In this document: positions 39,264 to 46,544 of the stretch, one piece after another
How the letters are laid out: every line of letters starts with the position of its first letter
How positions within the stretch are numbered: position 1 is the stretch's first letter
Assembly: GCA_002205125.1 (NCBI GenBank)
Contig: NIOE01000006.1
Span: forward strand, 434,001-498,000
Length of the DNA: 64,000 nt
DNA from: Roseateles noduli
GTDB lineage: Bacteria > Pseudomonadota > Gammaproteobacteria > Burkholderiales > Burkholderiaceae_C
Reading direction: 5' to 3'
Notes under the pieces: model-generated
Seen by the model: only the letters and a program-made list of their open reading frames with translations
Told to the model about the DNA's origin: nothing
Database searches by the model: none
Program-made: the position numbers and the translations under genes

Positions 39264-40522
39264 GGTTTCGTCTCCCCGGCATTGGCTACAGCAACAGCGA
39301 CAACAGTCGGGCTAGTTCCCCCAATGACTGCTGCAGCGGCATCGGGTGTCAGCTGTGGGCTCATGTCAGTCGCTTGGGCAAGTGCGCAGAACCGGGTGAG
39401 CAGCGCGAAGTCTCCAAGAAGGAACTTGCTCGGTTCCCCGGGCCATCGGGGCCCCCAGAAGGTCGCCCGGATGTCTTCCCAGTTCTTGGGTGGATCACCG
39501 GGGCGCCAGAGTCCTTTGACGCCTCCAATCACTGCGCCATCGGATGCATACACGGAGAGATTTGGGCGCTCATATGCCAGCTTGCACGCAGGCTCTTCCG
39601 ACGCCAGTGGCATGTACTGGAAGGCCATTACCGAGGCGTTTGCATTCATTGCCAGCGCTTCGTCCAGCACGGCGCAGATGTGAGCGTCGCGGAATGAGAA
39701 GCCGGAGGTGAGCAGGATGCTGTCCGGAGTCAGAAGAAACTGGCGCAGGCGTTCGAAGAGGGCTGAATAGGGTTGCTTCTGGGTCAGTTCGTACTTCAGG
39801 TGGTCGGGGTATACGAGCTGAGATGCCGTTCGTCCACGGCCGCGCACTACGGAGTCGCCCTCCAAGGCCCAACCCAGCGAGCCGTGCAGTTTCCATAGGC
39901 GAGACCACCTTGGCGGTAGGTCGTCACTGGCGACGCTAACAGGGTCAAAGAACGGCTGGTGCCCGCCGGTGAATCCGTCGAAATACGACGCCCGAGATCG
40001 TTCAAAAGCCTCTTCGAACAATAGATCGTAGTTGGTGGTGAAAATCTCGACGGCATGGGACCGGAGCGTTCCGCTGACCCAAGAGACCAACTCGGTATAG
40101 GGATTCCGCTCTTTGGGCAACGAAGCGCCTACGACTTCTCCGATCTTCTTACACACCTCGGCGCCAAGGGCCTTGAACCCTTCAGAGTCGAGCCCGTGCA
40201 CCTGAGCGGGGCCCAATGCCTGCTGCAGTAGTCGAATACGCGTGAGGATTGACTCAATGTTTGCGGCGGTGCCCAGCTCGGTCCGGATAGCTTCGGCAGC
40301 GACCTTCTGCTGCCCAGTCAGTGCTTCGATTGCTTGGGCGGTCAGGGCCTCCACCCCAGGCATCAACGAATGCCCACCTTCGGACACCAACGTACCCGCG
40401 TCGTTCACGCGGAGCGACATTGGCGCTCCCGCTCCGACCAACAGACCGATGCGCTTCCGTCCTTGCGAGAGGATCTGTCTAAGATCCGACATGAAACGGT
40501 CAGGGTTGTGAAAAGTTCTCAA
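39260..40522 (-). CDS. SIR2-family NADase (defence effector)
   Basis: 420 aa. Sirtuin-like NAD-binding motifs: GAGAP (30–34), FTTNYD (161–166) and KLHGSLGW (211–218, His213 as catalytic His), then LLTSGFSFRDAHI. The fold is followed by a C-terminal region that is not a deacetylase zinc module, as in phage-defence SIR2 proteins that hydrolyse NAD. The first codon is TTG at 40522 behind GAGAG; ATG 40492 is the alternative. First gene of the three-gene operon. Confidence 0.88.
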   Translation of the reverse strand: MRTFHNPDRFMSDLRQILSQGRKRIGLLVGAGAPMSLRVNDAGTLVSEGGHSLMPGVEALTAQAIEALTGQQKVAAEAIRTELGTAANIESILTRIRLLQQALGPAQVHGLDSEGFKALGAEVCKKIGEVVGASLPKERNPYTELVSWVSGTLRSHAVEIFTTNYDLLFEEAFERSRASYFDGFTGGHQPFFDPVSVASDDLPPRWSRLWKLHGSLGWALEGDSVVRGRGRTASQLVYPDHLKYELTQKQPYSALFERLRQFLLTPDSILLTSGFSFRDAHICAVLDEALAMNANASVMAFQYMPLASEEPACKLAYERPNLSVYASDGAVIGGVKGLWRPGDPPKNWEDIRATFWGPRWPGEPSKFLLGDFALLTRFCALAQATDMSPQLTPDAAAAVIGGTSPTVVAVAVANAGETKP

Positions 40523-40644
40523 GCGACTCTCTCATTGATTACTTGGTGGCTTCGCTCCCACTCGTATTGGAGAGTTGGGTGCCTGTCTCCTGGTGGGGGC
40601 TGCAACGGCAACACATGACCCCTTACTTCGAACTGCGGGTGAAC

Positions 40645-40962
40645 TCAGCACCCGCCGTAGTTCTTCTTCCCGCTTTTGGTCAGCGTGTAGGTTCCGCCGC
40701 GCGGTCCCGTGTAGCAGACAGGGGCGGACGGCGATGTGGCAACTACGGCAGAAGCACGTGGGGCGGGAGGGGAGGGTTGCTCTGAGCGCGACTGGATCGG
40801 CTGCGGCGCCACGGATCTCGCGGGCACTCGATGGCAGTGGTAATCGCCTGTCTTGCGATTGGTGTGGCAACCGTCCGCGTTCAGGCCGCCGCCGTGGGCC
40901 GCGGAGGCCGCGGAAGTGAAGAGCGCCGCCAATCCCAGCAGCGTCTTGAGATGTTTGCCCAA
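40645..40962 (-). CDS. Secreted YHYH/PBCV-adaptor-like small protein
   Basis: 105 aa. A signal peptide (LKTLLGLAALFTSAASA) is followed by a YHYH-type motif with two Cys-His pairs (GCHTNRKTGDYHCH), a Pro/Ser-rich linker, and a C-terminal CYTGPRGGTYTLTKSGKKNY segment ending GGC. The last element resembles the PBCV-specific basic adaptor domain. It is a small exported protein of unknown role. It lies within the repeat-bounded segment next to the SIR2 operon, but in its own transcription unit. Confidence 0.7.
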   Translation of the reverse strand: MGKHLKTLLGLAALFTSAASAAHGGGLNADGCHTNRKTGDYHCHRVPARSVAPQPIQSRSEQPSPPAPRASAVVATSPSAPVCYTGPRGGTYTLTKSGKKNYGGC

Positions 40963-41073
40963 GCTGTCCTCCCTGCCTCATTCGAGGTCATGTATTGCTT
41001 ACATTCTGCAACGTTCAGGAGGGCGCGTATTCCCCTCGACCATGGGAGCGGGAAACCCTGGGCGGCAAGCGCC

Positions 41074-41126
41074 ACAAACGAAAAAACCGCCTCCCGGCGG
41101 TTTTCACTTGAATGAGGTTGACGAGC
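41074..41126. repeat. ffs 3'-end repeat, right copy
   Basis: Contains the ffs terminator and the last six bases of ffs. 48 of 53 bases match the orphan copy at 37124–37176. Confidence 0.8.
41081..41105 (-). terminator. Terminator of ffs
   Basis: AAAACCGCC and GGCGGTTTT form a stem around TCCC; on the minus strand it is followed by TTTTTCG. It lies just beyond the SRP RNA 3' end. Confidence 0.85.
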
Positions 41127-41213
41127 CTTACCCTCGGCACTGGTCACAACGGTTAGGGCTGCTTGGTTCCCCATCTGACCCGGTTGGCCGCGCTTCCATG
41201 CGAGGAGGCCCGT
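41121..41213 (-). ncRNA. ffs: Signal recognition particle RNA, small bacterial type (4.5S)
   Basis: 93 nt. On the minus strand the ends ACGGGCCU and AGGCUCGU pair over 8 bp. The apical loop reads GGGUCAGAUGGGGAACCAAGCAGCC: the GGAA tetraloop closed by UGG/CCA and the conserved UCAG and AGCAGC internal loops that bind Ffh. The closing pairs differ from E. coli but keep pairing. A TAGAAT -10 box lies 8 bases upstream of the mapped 5' end and a terminator follows. It serves co-translational targeting with Ffh/FtsY. Confidence 0.92.
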
Positions 41214-41221
41214 CACTTCGC

Positions 41222-41227
41222 ATTCTA
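41222..41227 (-). promoter_or_regulatory. -10 box of ffs
   Basis: TAGAAT on the minus strand, 8 bases before the predicted RNA 5' end. The -35 region is weak. Confidence 0.5.
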
Positions 41228-41508
41228 TCCGAGCTTTCGAGGGGCTCCGGACGAGTCACCCCCGATCGCTCCCTCGCGTGCCCCTCGGCGTGCGACCCGC
41301 GTGCGAACAACGCCGGCCCGGCGTCGACTCAAGCCCGGCGCCTGTGGTTAAATCCGTTCCGGACCTCGCGGGCGCTCAGCCCTCCAGTGCCATCGCCGAT
41401 TTACCAACTACTTGCGGGCGATCAACAAATGCGGCTAAAGCGTTGCGGCTCCGACTGCCCCCGGGCCGGCAAACGCCGGTGATCTCTGTGGGCTCTCGGA
41501 GTTTTTTC
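41228..41508. other. Intergenic region between ffs and the 41509 gene
   Basis: About 280 bases without a convincing gene. It contains the upstream half of the ffs promoter and, near 41495, the CGGAG ribosome-binding site of the next gene. A GC-rich hairpin, GCCGGC–AAAC–GCCGGT, lies near 41465. Confidence 0.5.
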
Positions 41509-41937
41509 ATGTCCGCTCGTCTGGCTCAGTTCGACTCGCTGCTGTCCCGCCGCCGCGCCGCCCGCACCACCACGCCCAACACCTCGCCCGTCCAGGCCCC
41601 GCGCACCCTGCGCGACCCCTGGGGCGAACCGGTCGCCGAGTTCTCCCGCTTCCCCTCCGACCTCGAACTCCTGAAGGCCGCCCATCGCCTCCAGGCCGAC
41701 GACTGGATCGGCCCGCTCGCCGACGACGGCCAGGCCCAGCGCCTGAACGCCGCCTGGCGTCTGGCCCTGCTGCGCGCCGACCGCCATGGCCGCGCCCGCG
41801 TCTCGCGCGAAGTCGGCCCGCAGTGGCTCAGCGCACCGCGCGTCTCGCGACCCGGTGAACGCCCCGCCGCGCTGCGCCGCGAGCTCCACGCCGCCGCCGT
41901 CCGCCAACTCTGGCTGGCCGGCTGGAAGCTGGTCTGA
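41509..41937 (+). CDS. Hypothetical protein
   Basis: 142 aa, very Arg/Ala/Leu-rich (about one fifth Arg), helical, predicted basic and soluble. It begins MSARLAQFDSLLSRRRAART. No family recognised. The start follows CGGAG at 9 bases. The next gene, an alpha/beta hydrolase, starts 5 bases after its stop, so the two are probably co-transcribed. Confidence 0.55.
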   Translation: MSARLAQFDSLLSRRRAARTTTPNTSPVQAPRTLRDPWGEPVAEFSRFPSDLELLKAAHRLQADDWIGPLADDGQAQRLNAAWRLALLRADRHGRARVSREVGPQWLSAPRVSRPGERPAALRRELHAAAVRQLWLAGWKLV

Positions 41938-41941
41938 TCGC

Positions 41942-42853
41942 ATGAGCATGCGACGGCTGGCGCGGATCCTTCTGGGGCTCCTCGCTCTCGCCGTCCTCGG
42001 TGCCGGCGGCCTCTGGCTCGCCGGCCGGGAACTCGCGGCTCCCGCCTTCCGCGCGATCGGTGCGCCGCCGCCGGTGCTGCAGGCGCGACAGATCCAGCTG
42101 GTCACTTCCTCCGACGTGCTCGTGTCGGGCTGGTGGAGTCCGGGTCGCCCCGGACTCGGCACCGTCCTGCTGCTGCACGGCGTGCGCGGCGATCGACGCC
42201 AGATGCTGCAACGCGCGCAGCTGCTGCATCGGCAGGGCAGAGGCGCGCTGCTGATCGATCTGCCCGGTCACGGCGAGAGCGGCGGCACCGCCATCACCTT
42301 CGGCTGGCGCGAGTCCGAAGCCGCCGTCGCCGCGCTGGAGTTCCTCGCCAAGGAAGCGCCCTGCGAGCGGCGCGCGGTCATCGGCGTCTCGCTGGGCGCC
42401 GCATCGACCGTGCTGGCGCGCGGCCGCCCGCGCCTCGACGCCGTGGTGCTGGAGTCGATGTACCCCACGATCGAGGACGCGGTCTCCGATCGCCTCAAGC
42501 TGCACCTCGGCGAGTGGGCGGGGCGGCTGTCGCCGCTGCTGCTCACGCAGTTGCCGCTGCAGCTCGACATCACCGCGCAGCAACTGCGCCCGATCGATCA
42601 CATCGCCGAGCTGCACGCGCCGCTGCTGGTGATCTCCGGCAGCAACGACCGCCACACGCCCGCGGCGGAGACGCAGCGGCTCTTCGCCGCCGCCATCGAA
42701 CCCAAGTCCTTGTGGCTGGTCCCGGGTGCCGCCCACGTGGACCTGTTCGACTTCGCGCCCGAGGACTACACGCGGCGGGTGTCCGCCTTCCTGGCGAGCC
42801 GCCTCGACGGCGCCACCTGCGTGGCGCCCGTGGCGGCGGAATTCACGCCGTGA
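41942..42853 (+). CDS. Alpha/beta hydrolase with N-terminal membrane anchor
   Basis: 303 aa. A single N-terminal hydrophobic helix (ILLGLLALAVLGAGGLWLAG) acts as signal anchor. The hydrolase domain has LLLHGVRGDRRQML (oxyanion HG), the nucleophile elbow GVSLGA (GxSxG) and a late D/H pair (SGSNDRHTPAAET; PGAAHVDL). The substrate is unknown. The stop overlaps the next, convergent methyltransferase gene by 11 bases. Confidence 0.85.
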   Translation: MSMRRLARILLGLLALAVLGAGGLWLAGRELAAPAFRAIGAPPPVLQARQIQLVTSSDVLVSGWWSPGRPGLGTVLLLHGVRGDRRQMLQRAQLLHRQGRGALLIDLPGHGESGGTAITFGWRESEAAVAALEFLAKEAPCERRAVIGVSLGAASTVLARGRPRLDAVVLESMYPTIEDAVSDRLKLHLGEWAGRLSPLLLTQLPLQLDITAQQLRPIDHIAELHAPLLVISGSNDRHTPAAETQRLFAAAIEPKSLWLVPGAAHVDLFDFAPEDYTRRVSAFLASRLDGATCVAPVAAEFTP

Positions 42854-43628
42854 CCAGCCGCTCCGCGAGCCAGGCCTCGGTGGCGTAAGGGAAGGCGATC
42901 GCCGGTTCGCGCAACTCCGCGTAGCGGTCCTTCAGCGCGCGCAGCCGGTCCGCGACGAGCGCCTGCTCCGACTCCGGCAGCGCCGCGATGAAGCTCACCG
43001 ACAGGATGCGGTCGAGCACCACCTGCTCGAACGATCCCACGTGGCTGTGCGGCAGCACCGTCCGCTGCAGCGGTCCGAAGAGCGTCTGTCCCTCGAAAGG
43101 CTGCTTCCACGTGCCCTTGTAGAAGCGCGGCGCATCGCCCTCATAGGGCGTGACGATCTCCGTGATCTCGGCCACCCAGTCACGCGACTCGTCGCGCACG
43201 TTCCAGATCAGTCCCAGCCGGCCGCCGGGGCGCAGCACGCGGTGCATCTCCCGCAGCGCCTGCGCGTTCGCGAACCAGTGGAAGGCCTGCGCGCAGACGA
43301 GCACGTCGGCCTCGCCGTCGGCCAGCGGGATCGCTTCCGCCGTGCCCGCGAGCGCCCGCACGGCGGGCAGGCTCTCCGACAGCCGCGCGCGCATCGCGTC
43401 GACCGGCTCGACCGCCGTCACCGTCGCGCCGGTGCGGGCCAGCAGCTTGGTGAACTTGCCGGTGCCCGCGCCGAGGTCGACGACCCGCGCGCCCGCCCGC
43501 AGGCCGAGCGCCTCACCCAGCCAGCCGGCGAGGGCGTCGGGGTACTCGGGTCGACCGCGCTGGTAGTTGTCGGAGGCGCTGGTGTAGCCGCGCTGGGCGG
43601 CGTCGTGGATGGGCGTGTTCGAAGGCAT
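42843..43628 (-). CDS. SAM-dependent methyltransferase (class I)
   Basis: 261 aa. SAM-binding motif I VVDLGAGTGKFTKLLA, motif II region VTAVEP, and motif LHRVLRPGGRLGLIW; the pattern is that of type 11 methyltransferases acting on small molecules. Substrate unknown. It converges on the alpha/beta hydrolase gene. Confidence 0.88.
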   Translation of the reverse strand: MPSNTPIHDAAQRGYTSASDNYQRGRPEYPDALAGWLGEALGLRAGARVVDLGAGTGKFTKLLARTGATVTAVEPVDAMRARLSESLPAVRALAGTAEAIPLADGEADVLVCAQAFHWFANAQALREMHRVLRPGGRLGLIWNVRDESRDWVAEITEIVTPYEGDAPRFYKGTWKQPFEGQTLFGPLQRTVLPHSHVGSFEQVVLDRILSVSFIAALPESEQALVADRLRALKDRYAELREPAIAFPYATEAWLAERLVTA

Positions 43629-43730
43629 CGGACGATCCTACGCCCGGCCCGAGGGAGGCGCGTCAAGCCCGCGTCATCGACGTGATCGGTGCTACCGGCG
43701 CGATCGTCGTCATCGCCCGTCGAGCTTGCT

Positions 43731-44108
43731 TCAGAACCCGAGCAAGACCTGGCGCGTGACGGAGACGGCCATCACGTACGCCAGCGCCACCAGCGCCAGC
43801 ACATAGCCGAGGACGCGGAACTCCCCGCTCCCGAAGGCCCAGTGTCCGGTCGCGAAGTAGATCCCGAGCGCGATGAACTTCGCCGTCATCCAGGTCTCAT
43901 AGCGCGGGTCGAGGTGCAGCGCCCCCCAGAGGCTGAGGCCGGACACGACGATCAGCACGTGGCTGCTGAACACCAGCGTGCGCAGCCGCTCGTCCGTCAC
44001 CCACGCGGCGCCGAACTGATGCGCCAGCCCGCGGACCAGGAACAGCCCGATGCTGCACCACGCCAGAAGCGCATGCATCTTGACCATCGGGCCGTAGAAC
44101 CAGTCCAT
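43731..44108 (-). CDS. SirB2-like small membrane protein
   Basis: 125 aa with about four hydrophobic helices (ALLAWCSIGLFLVRGLA, LVFSSHVLIVVSGLSLW, FIALGIYFATGHWAFG, VLGYVLALVALAYVMAV). The pattern fits the SirB family of small integral membrane proteins. Function unknown. The 145 bp upstream to the next gene show only GC-rich sequence. Confidence 0.7.
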   Translation of the reverse strand: MDWFYGPMVKMHALLAWCSIGLFLVRGLAHQFGAAWVTDERLRTLVFSSHVLIVVSGLSLWGALHLDPRYETWMTAKFIALGIYFATGHWAFGSGEFRVLGYVLALVALAYVMAVSVTRQVLLGF

Positions 44109-44254
44109 GAGCGGGGAGCTTCGTCACCCGGCGGGGCGATGTCAACCTGGGGAACGCGAGGCGGGGGAGGGCCCCCGTCGATCACCCTGATTCCCTTCAA
44201 TCTCCCTCCGAAGAGGGCCCCCTCCGCATCCCCCGCCGCCCACTAGTTTGAGTC

Positions 44255-44836
44255 ATGGCAGAACGCGTGTCGATTTCGAGAATGAGCGCATTGCATCGAC
44301 GTGGGTCGGTGAAGGAAAGGCAAGCAGCGATGTTGCAGCAAGTTGAAATCATGGAAGCGCCACAGATGGCGACGCTGGAGTCGCACGCCACCGGTCGTGC
44401 GCGACCGGTGTGGGTGCACAGCAAGTCCCAGGCGCCCTATCTCTTCCGTCCGTGGATGAACCCCTGCGTACCCGGCGAGTGGCCGTATGACCTCCAAGCC
44501 TTGCGTGGCACGCAAGACTACGAAGACATCATCGACTGGTTCGCTCGCAAGCATCCGCATCTGCAGCGCGAGGACTTCGATACCGTCGACCGTGAGCTCG
44601 TTCGGTGCGCAGGGGGGCGGGAGATCAGTGTCGCGGTGGGCAGGGATCCCGAGGAGTGCAACCTGCATCTGATGTTCAGGTTCTTCGGCTACCCGCCGAT
44701 CTCTGGCTATCCCTACGCGGAAGTTGAGGCATTCCAGGCCCTGCATGCGACGGTGCCGGCCATCGACCGCTTGTGGAGGGTGGTGTTGGTCAGCACTTCG
44801 TCCGGTCGCTTCGAAGATCGCCATCTGTTGAGGTGA
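44255..44836 (+). CDS. Hypothetical partner of the HEPN-like gene
   Basis: 193 aa, not recognised. Soluble, with motifs WVHSKSQAPYLFRPWM, DIIDWFARKHPHLQREDF and REISVAVGRDPEECNLHLMF. ATGs at 44282 and 44330 in the same frame are alternative starts; 44330 has a better GAAAGG ribosome-binding site. It ends 10 bases before the HEPN-like gene. That spacing suggests a two-gene unit; a toxin–antitoxin-type link is inference. Confidence 0.5.
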   Translation: MAERVSISRMSALHRRGSVKERQAAMLQQVEIMEAPQMATLESHATGRARPVWVHSKSQAPYLFRPWMNPCVPGEWPYDLQALRGTQDYEDIIDWFARKHPHLQREDFDTVDRELVRCAGGREISVAVGRDPEECNLHLMFRFFGYPPISGYPYAEVEAFQALHATVPAIDRLWRVVLVSTSSGRFEDRHLLR

Positions 44837-44846
44837 GGGCCCAGCC

Positions 44847-45215
44847 ATGACGGTATTCGATCCAGACGAAGTCCTCGCTGTCGCGCATCACTTGTTGACG
44901 CGACGTGACGAGGCCAGCAACCGGAGTGCGGTGTCGCGAGCCTATTACGGTGTGTTCTTGAGGGCGCGCGACATGGCGAACATTTCCGATCGACATCCCA
45001 GGGTCCATCAGTGGACTCAGGAGTACTACGAGCGCGAAGGGGAGAAGGCGCTCGGTATGAACTTGCGGCTGCTGCGGGAGAGCAGGAACAATGTCGATTA
45101 CTCGACAGATCGTCATGTGAGCCAGAAGGACATCGATGACGCGATGAAGCGGTCTCGCCAGATCCGCGCCCAACTTCAGGCGATTGCTGGCCGCAAGCAG
45201 TACCGTGGCGAGTGA
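44847..45215 (+). CDS. HEPN-like domain protein
   Basis: 122 aa, all-helical. It has the SRAYYGVF motif typical of HEPN/RNase-like small proteins (S-R-A-x-Y-x-A/V-F) and a later RESRNNVDYS helix that corresponds to the R-x4-6-H/D catalytic pattern, with Asp where His is usual. Many HEPN proteins are RNases, often toxins next to a nucleotidyltransferase-like partner. The upstream gene does not look like a nucleotidyltransferase. Function is tentative. Confidence 0.65.
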   Translation: MTVFDPDEVLAVAHHLLTRRDEASNRSAVSRAYYGVFLRARDMANISDRHPRVHQWTQEYYEREGEKALGMNLRLLRESRNNVDYSTDRHVSQKDIDDAMKRSRQIRAQLQAIAGRKQYRGE

Positions 45216-45257
45216 AGGCGCCTTGACACAGCCACGGAGCGGGGCTGAGAAACAACG

Positions 45258-45279
45258 AAGGGCGCCGCAGCGCCCTTCA
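45258..45279. terminator. Hairpin between HEPN-like gene and purM
   Basis: GAAGGGCGC and GCGCCCTTC form a 9-bp stem with a CGCA loop. It lies between convergent genes and could act in either direction; there is little T-run. Confidence 0.6.
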
Positions 45280-45300
45280 TGCCTTCAGACCTGACCCCGC

Positions 45301-46425
45301 TCAGCGCAGCTGCAGATCGTCATCCCCGAAGCGGATGTCCAGCGGCTCGATCAGCAGTTGCTTCTCGCCGTCCTCGACGCGGCCCGCGTCCCACGCATCG
45401 ATGCCGCAGGCCTTGGCGATCTCCACCACCTTCGCCGCCTGGTCCGCCTTCACGAAGATCGCGAAACCGGCGCCCATGTTCAGCGTCGAATAGGCCTCGC
45501 GGTCGTCCTGCTGCGCGTGGTCCTGGATGAACTTCAGCACCGGCGTCACCGGCGGCACCGTGTGGATGCGGTACGTGAACTTGCCCGGGTGACGCAGCAG
45601 CTTGCGCCAGCCGTGGCCCGTGATGTTGGCGCAGTAGTGCGGCGTGATGCCGGCCTTGTACAGCGCCTCGGTCACCGGCGAGTACAGCGCCGTCGGCGCC
45701 AGCAGCGCCTCGCCGTAGGTCAGGCCCGGTTGCACTTCCGTCAGGTAGCCCTGCGGCAGGCGCTCCGTCAGCTTGCGCGCAAGGCTCAGGCCGTTGGCGT
45801 GGATGCCCGATGAGGCCAGCAGCACGATCGCGTCGCCCGCGCCCAGCTTGTCGCCGACCGAGAGGCGTTCCTTCGGATTGATCAGGCCGGTGCAGGACGC
45901 CGCCAGGTCGATCCGGCCGCCTTCGACGATGCCGGCCAGCGCCGGCGTCTCGCCGCCGCCCCAGGCGACCTGGCAGACGTCGCAGGCCTTCTTCCAGCCC
46001 GCCACCAGCGCCTGCGCGCGCTGCGCGTCGCCGAACCAGTCCGAACCGCCCGCGGCCCAGTAGGCCTGCACCACCAGCGGCGTCGCGCCGACGGTGATCA
46101 GGTCGTTCACCGCCATCGCGATCGTGTCCTGCGCGATGCCGTCGTAGTAGCTCTTGCCCGTCAGCGTGGCCATCTCGTCGGCCACCAGCGTCTTGGTGCC
46201 CAGGCACTCGACGATGGACGCGAGGTAGAACGGACCCACGTCGACGACGTACGCCGACTCGCCGCGCGACGCCTTCACCTCGGTGAAGCCGTGGGCGCTC
46301 ATGTGCACGGCGGTCGCGGCCGCGGCGCGCTGGGCGCTGATCTTCAGCGGGTCGATCAGGTCGTAGTTGACGCCGGCCTGTTCGTAGCTCAGCGTGCCGG
46401 AGGAGGGGTCGTGCGGGGTGCTCAT
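45301..46425 (-). CDS. purM: Phosphoribosylformylglycinamidine cyclo-ligase
   Basis: 374 aa AIR synthetase. N-terminal SYEQAGVNYDLIDPLK, then AMAVNDLITVGATPL, WGGGETPALAG and C-terminal GAGFAIFVKADQA. It closes the imidazole ring in purine synthesis. The first ~10 residues are an extra leader relative to some homologues. Single gene; divergent from dnaX. Confidence 0.96.
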   Translation of the reverse strand: MSTPHDPSSGTLSYEQAGVNYDLIDPLKISAQRAAAATAVHMSAHGFTEVKASRGESAYVVDVGPFYLASIVECLGTKTLVADEMATLTGKSYYDGIAQDTIAMAVNDLITVGATPLVVQAYWAAGGSDWFGDAQRAQALVAGWKKACDVCQVAWGGGETPALAGIVEGGRIDLAASCTGLINPKERLSVGDKLGAGDAIVLLASSGIHANGLSLARKLTERLPQGYLTEVQPGLTYGEALLAPTALYSPVTEALYKAGITPHYCANITGHGWRKLLRHPGKFTYRIHTVPPVTPVLKFIQDHAQQDDREAYSTLNMGAGFAIFVKADQAAKVVEIAKACGIDAWDAGRVEDGEKQLLIEPLDIRFGDDDLQLR

Positions 46426-46544
46426 GGGCGCGGATTATCCGTCAGCGCCGACCGCCTCCCGGAACGTGTCTCCTGACAAACCCGGACGCCGTCCGCCCGT
46501 CGCCGGTCCGGGAGCGCGGAGCTGCCCCCGTAGAATGCCCCGCC

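Noticed and set aside
37124-41126. A tRNA-type attachment site for the island
   Set aside because: The repeated RNA end belongs to ffs, not to a tRNA; no tRNA cloverleaf could be drawn at either repeat.
44200-44254. Repeated GAGGGCCCCC blocks upstream of the HEPN partner
   Set aside because: Short GC-rich repeats without a defined structure or a second occurrence elsewhere.
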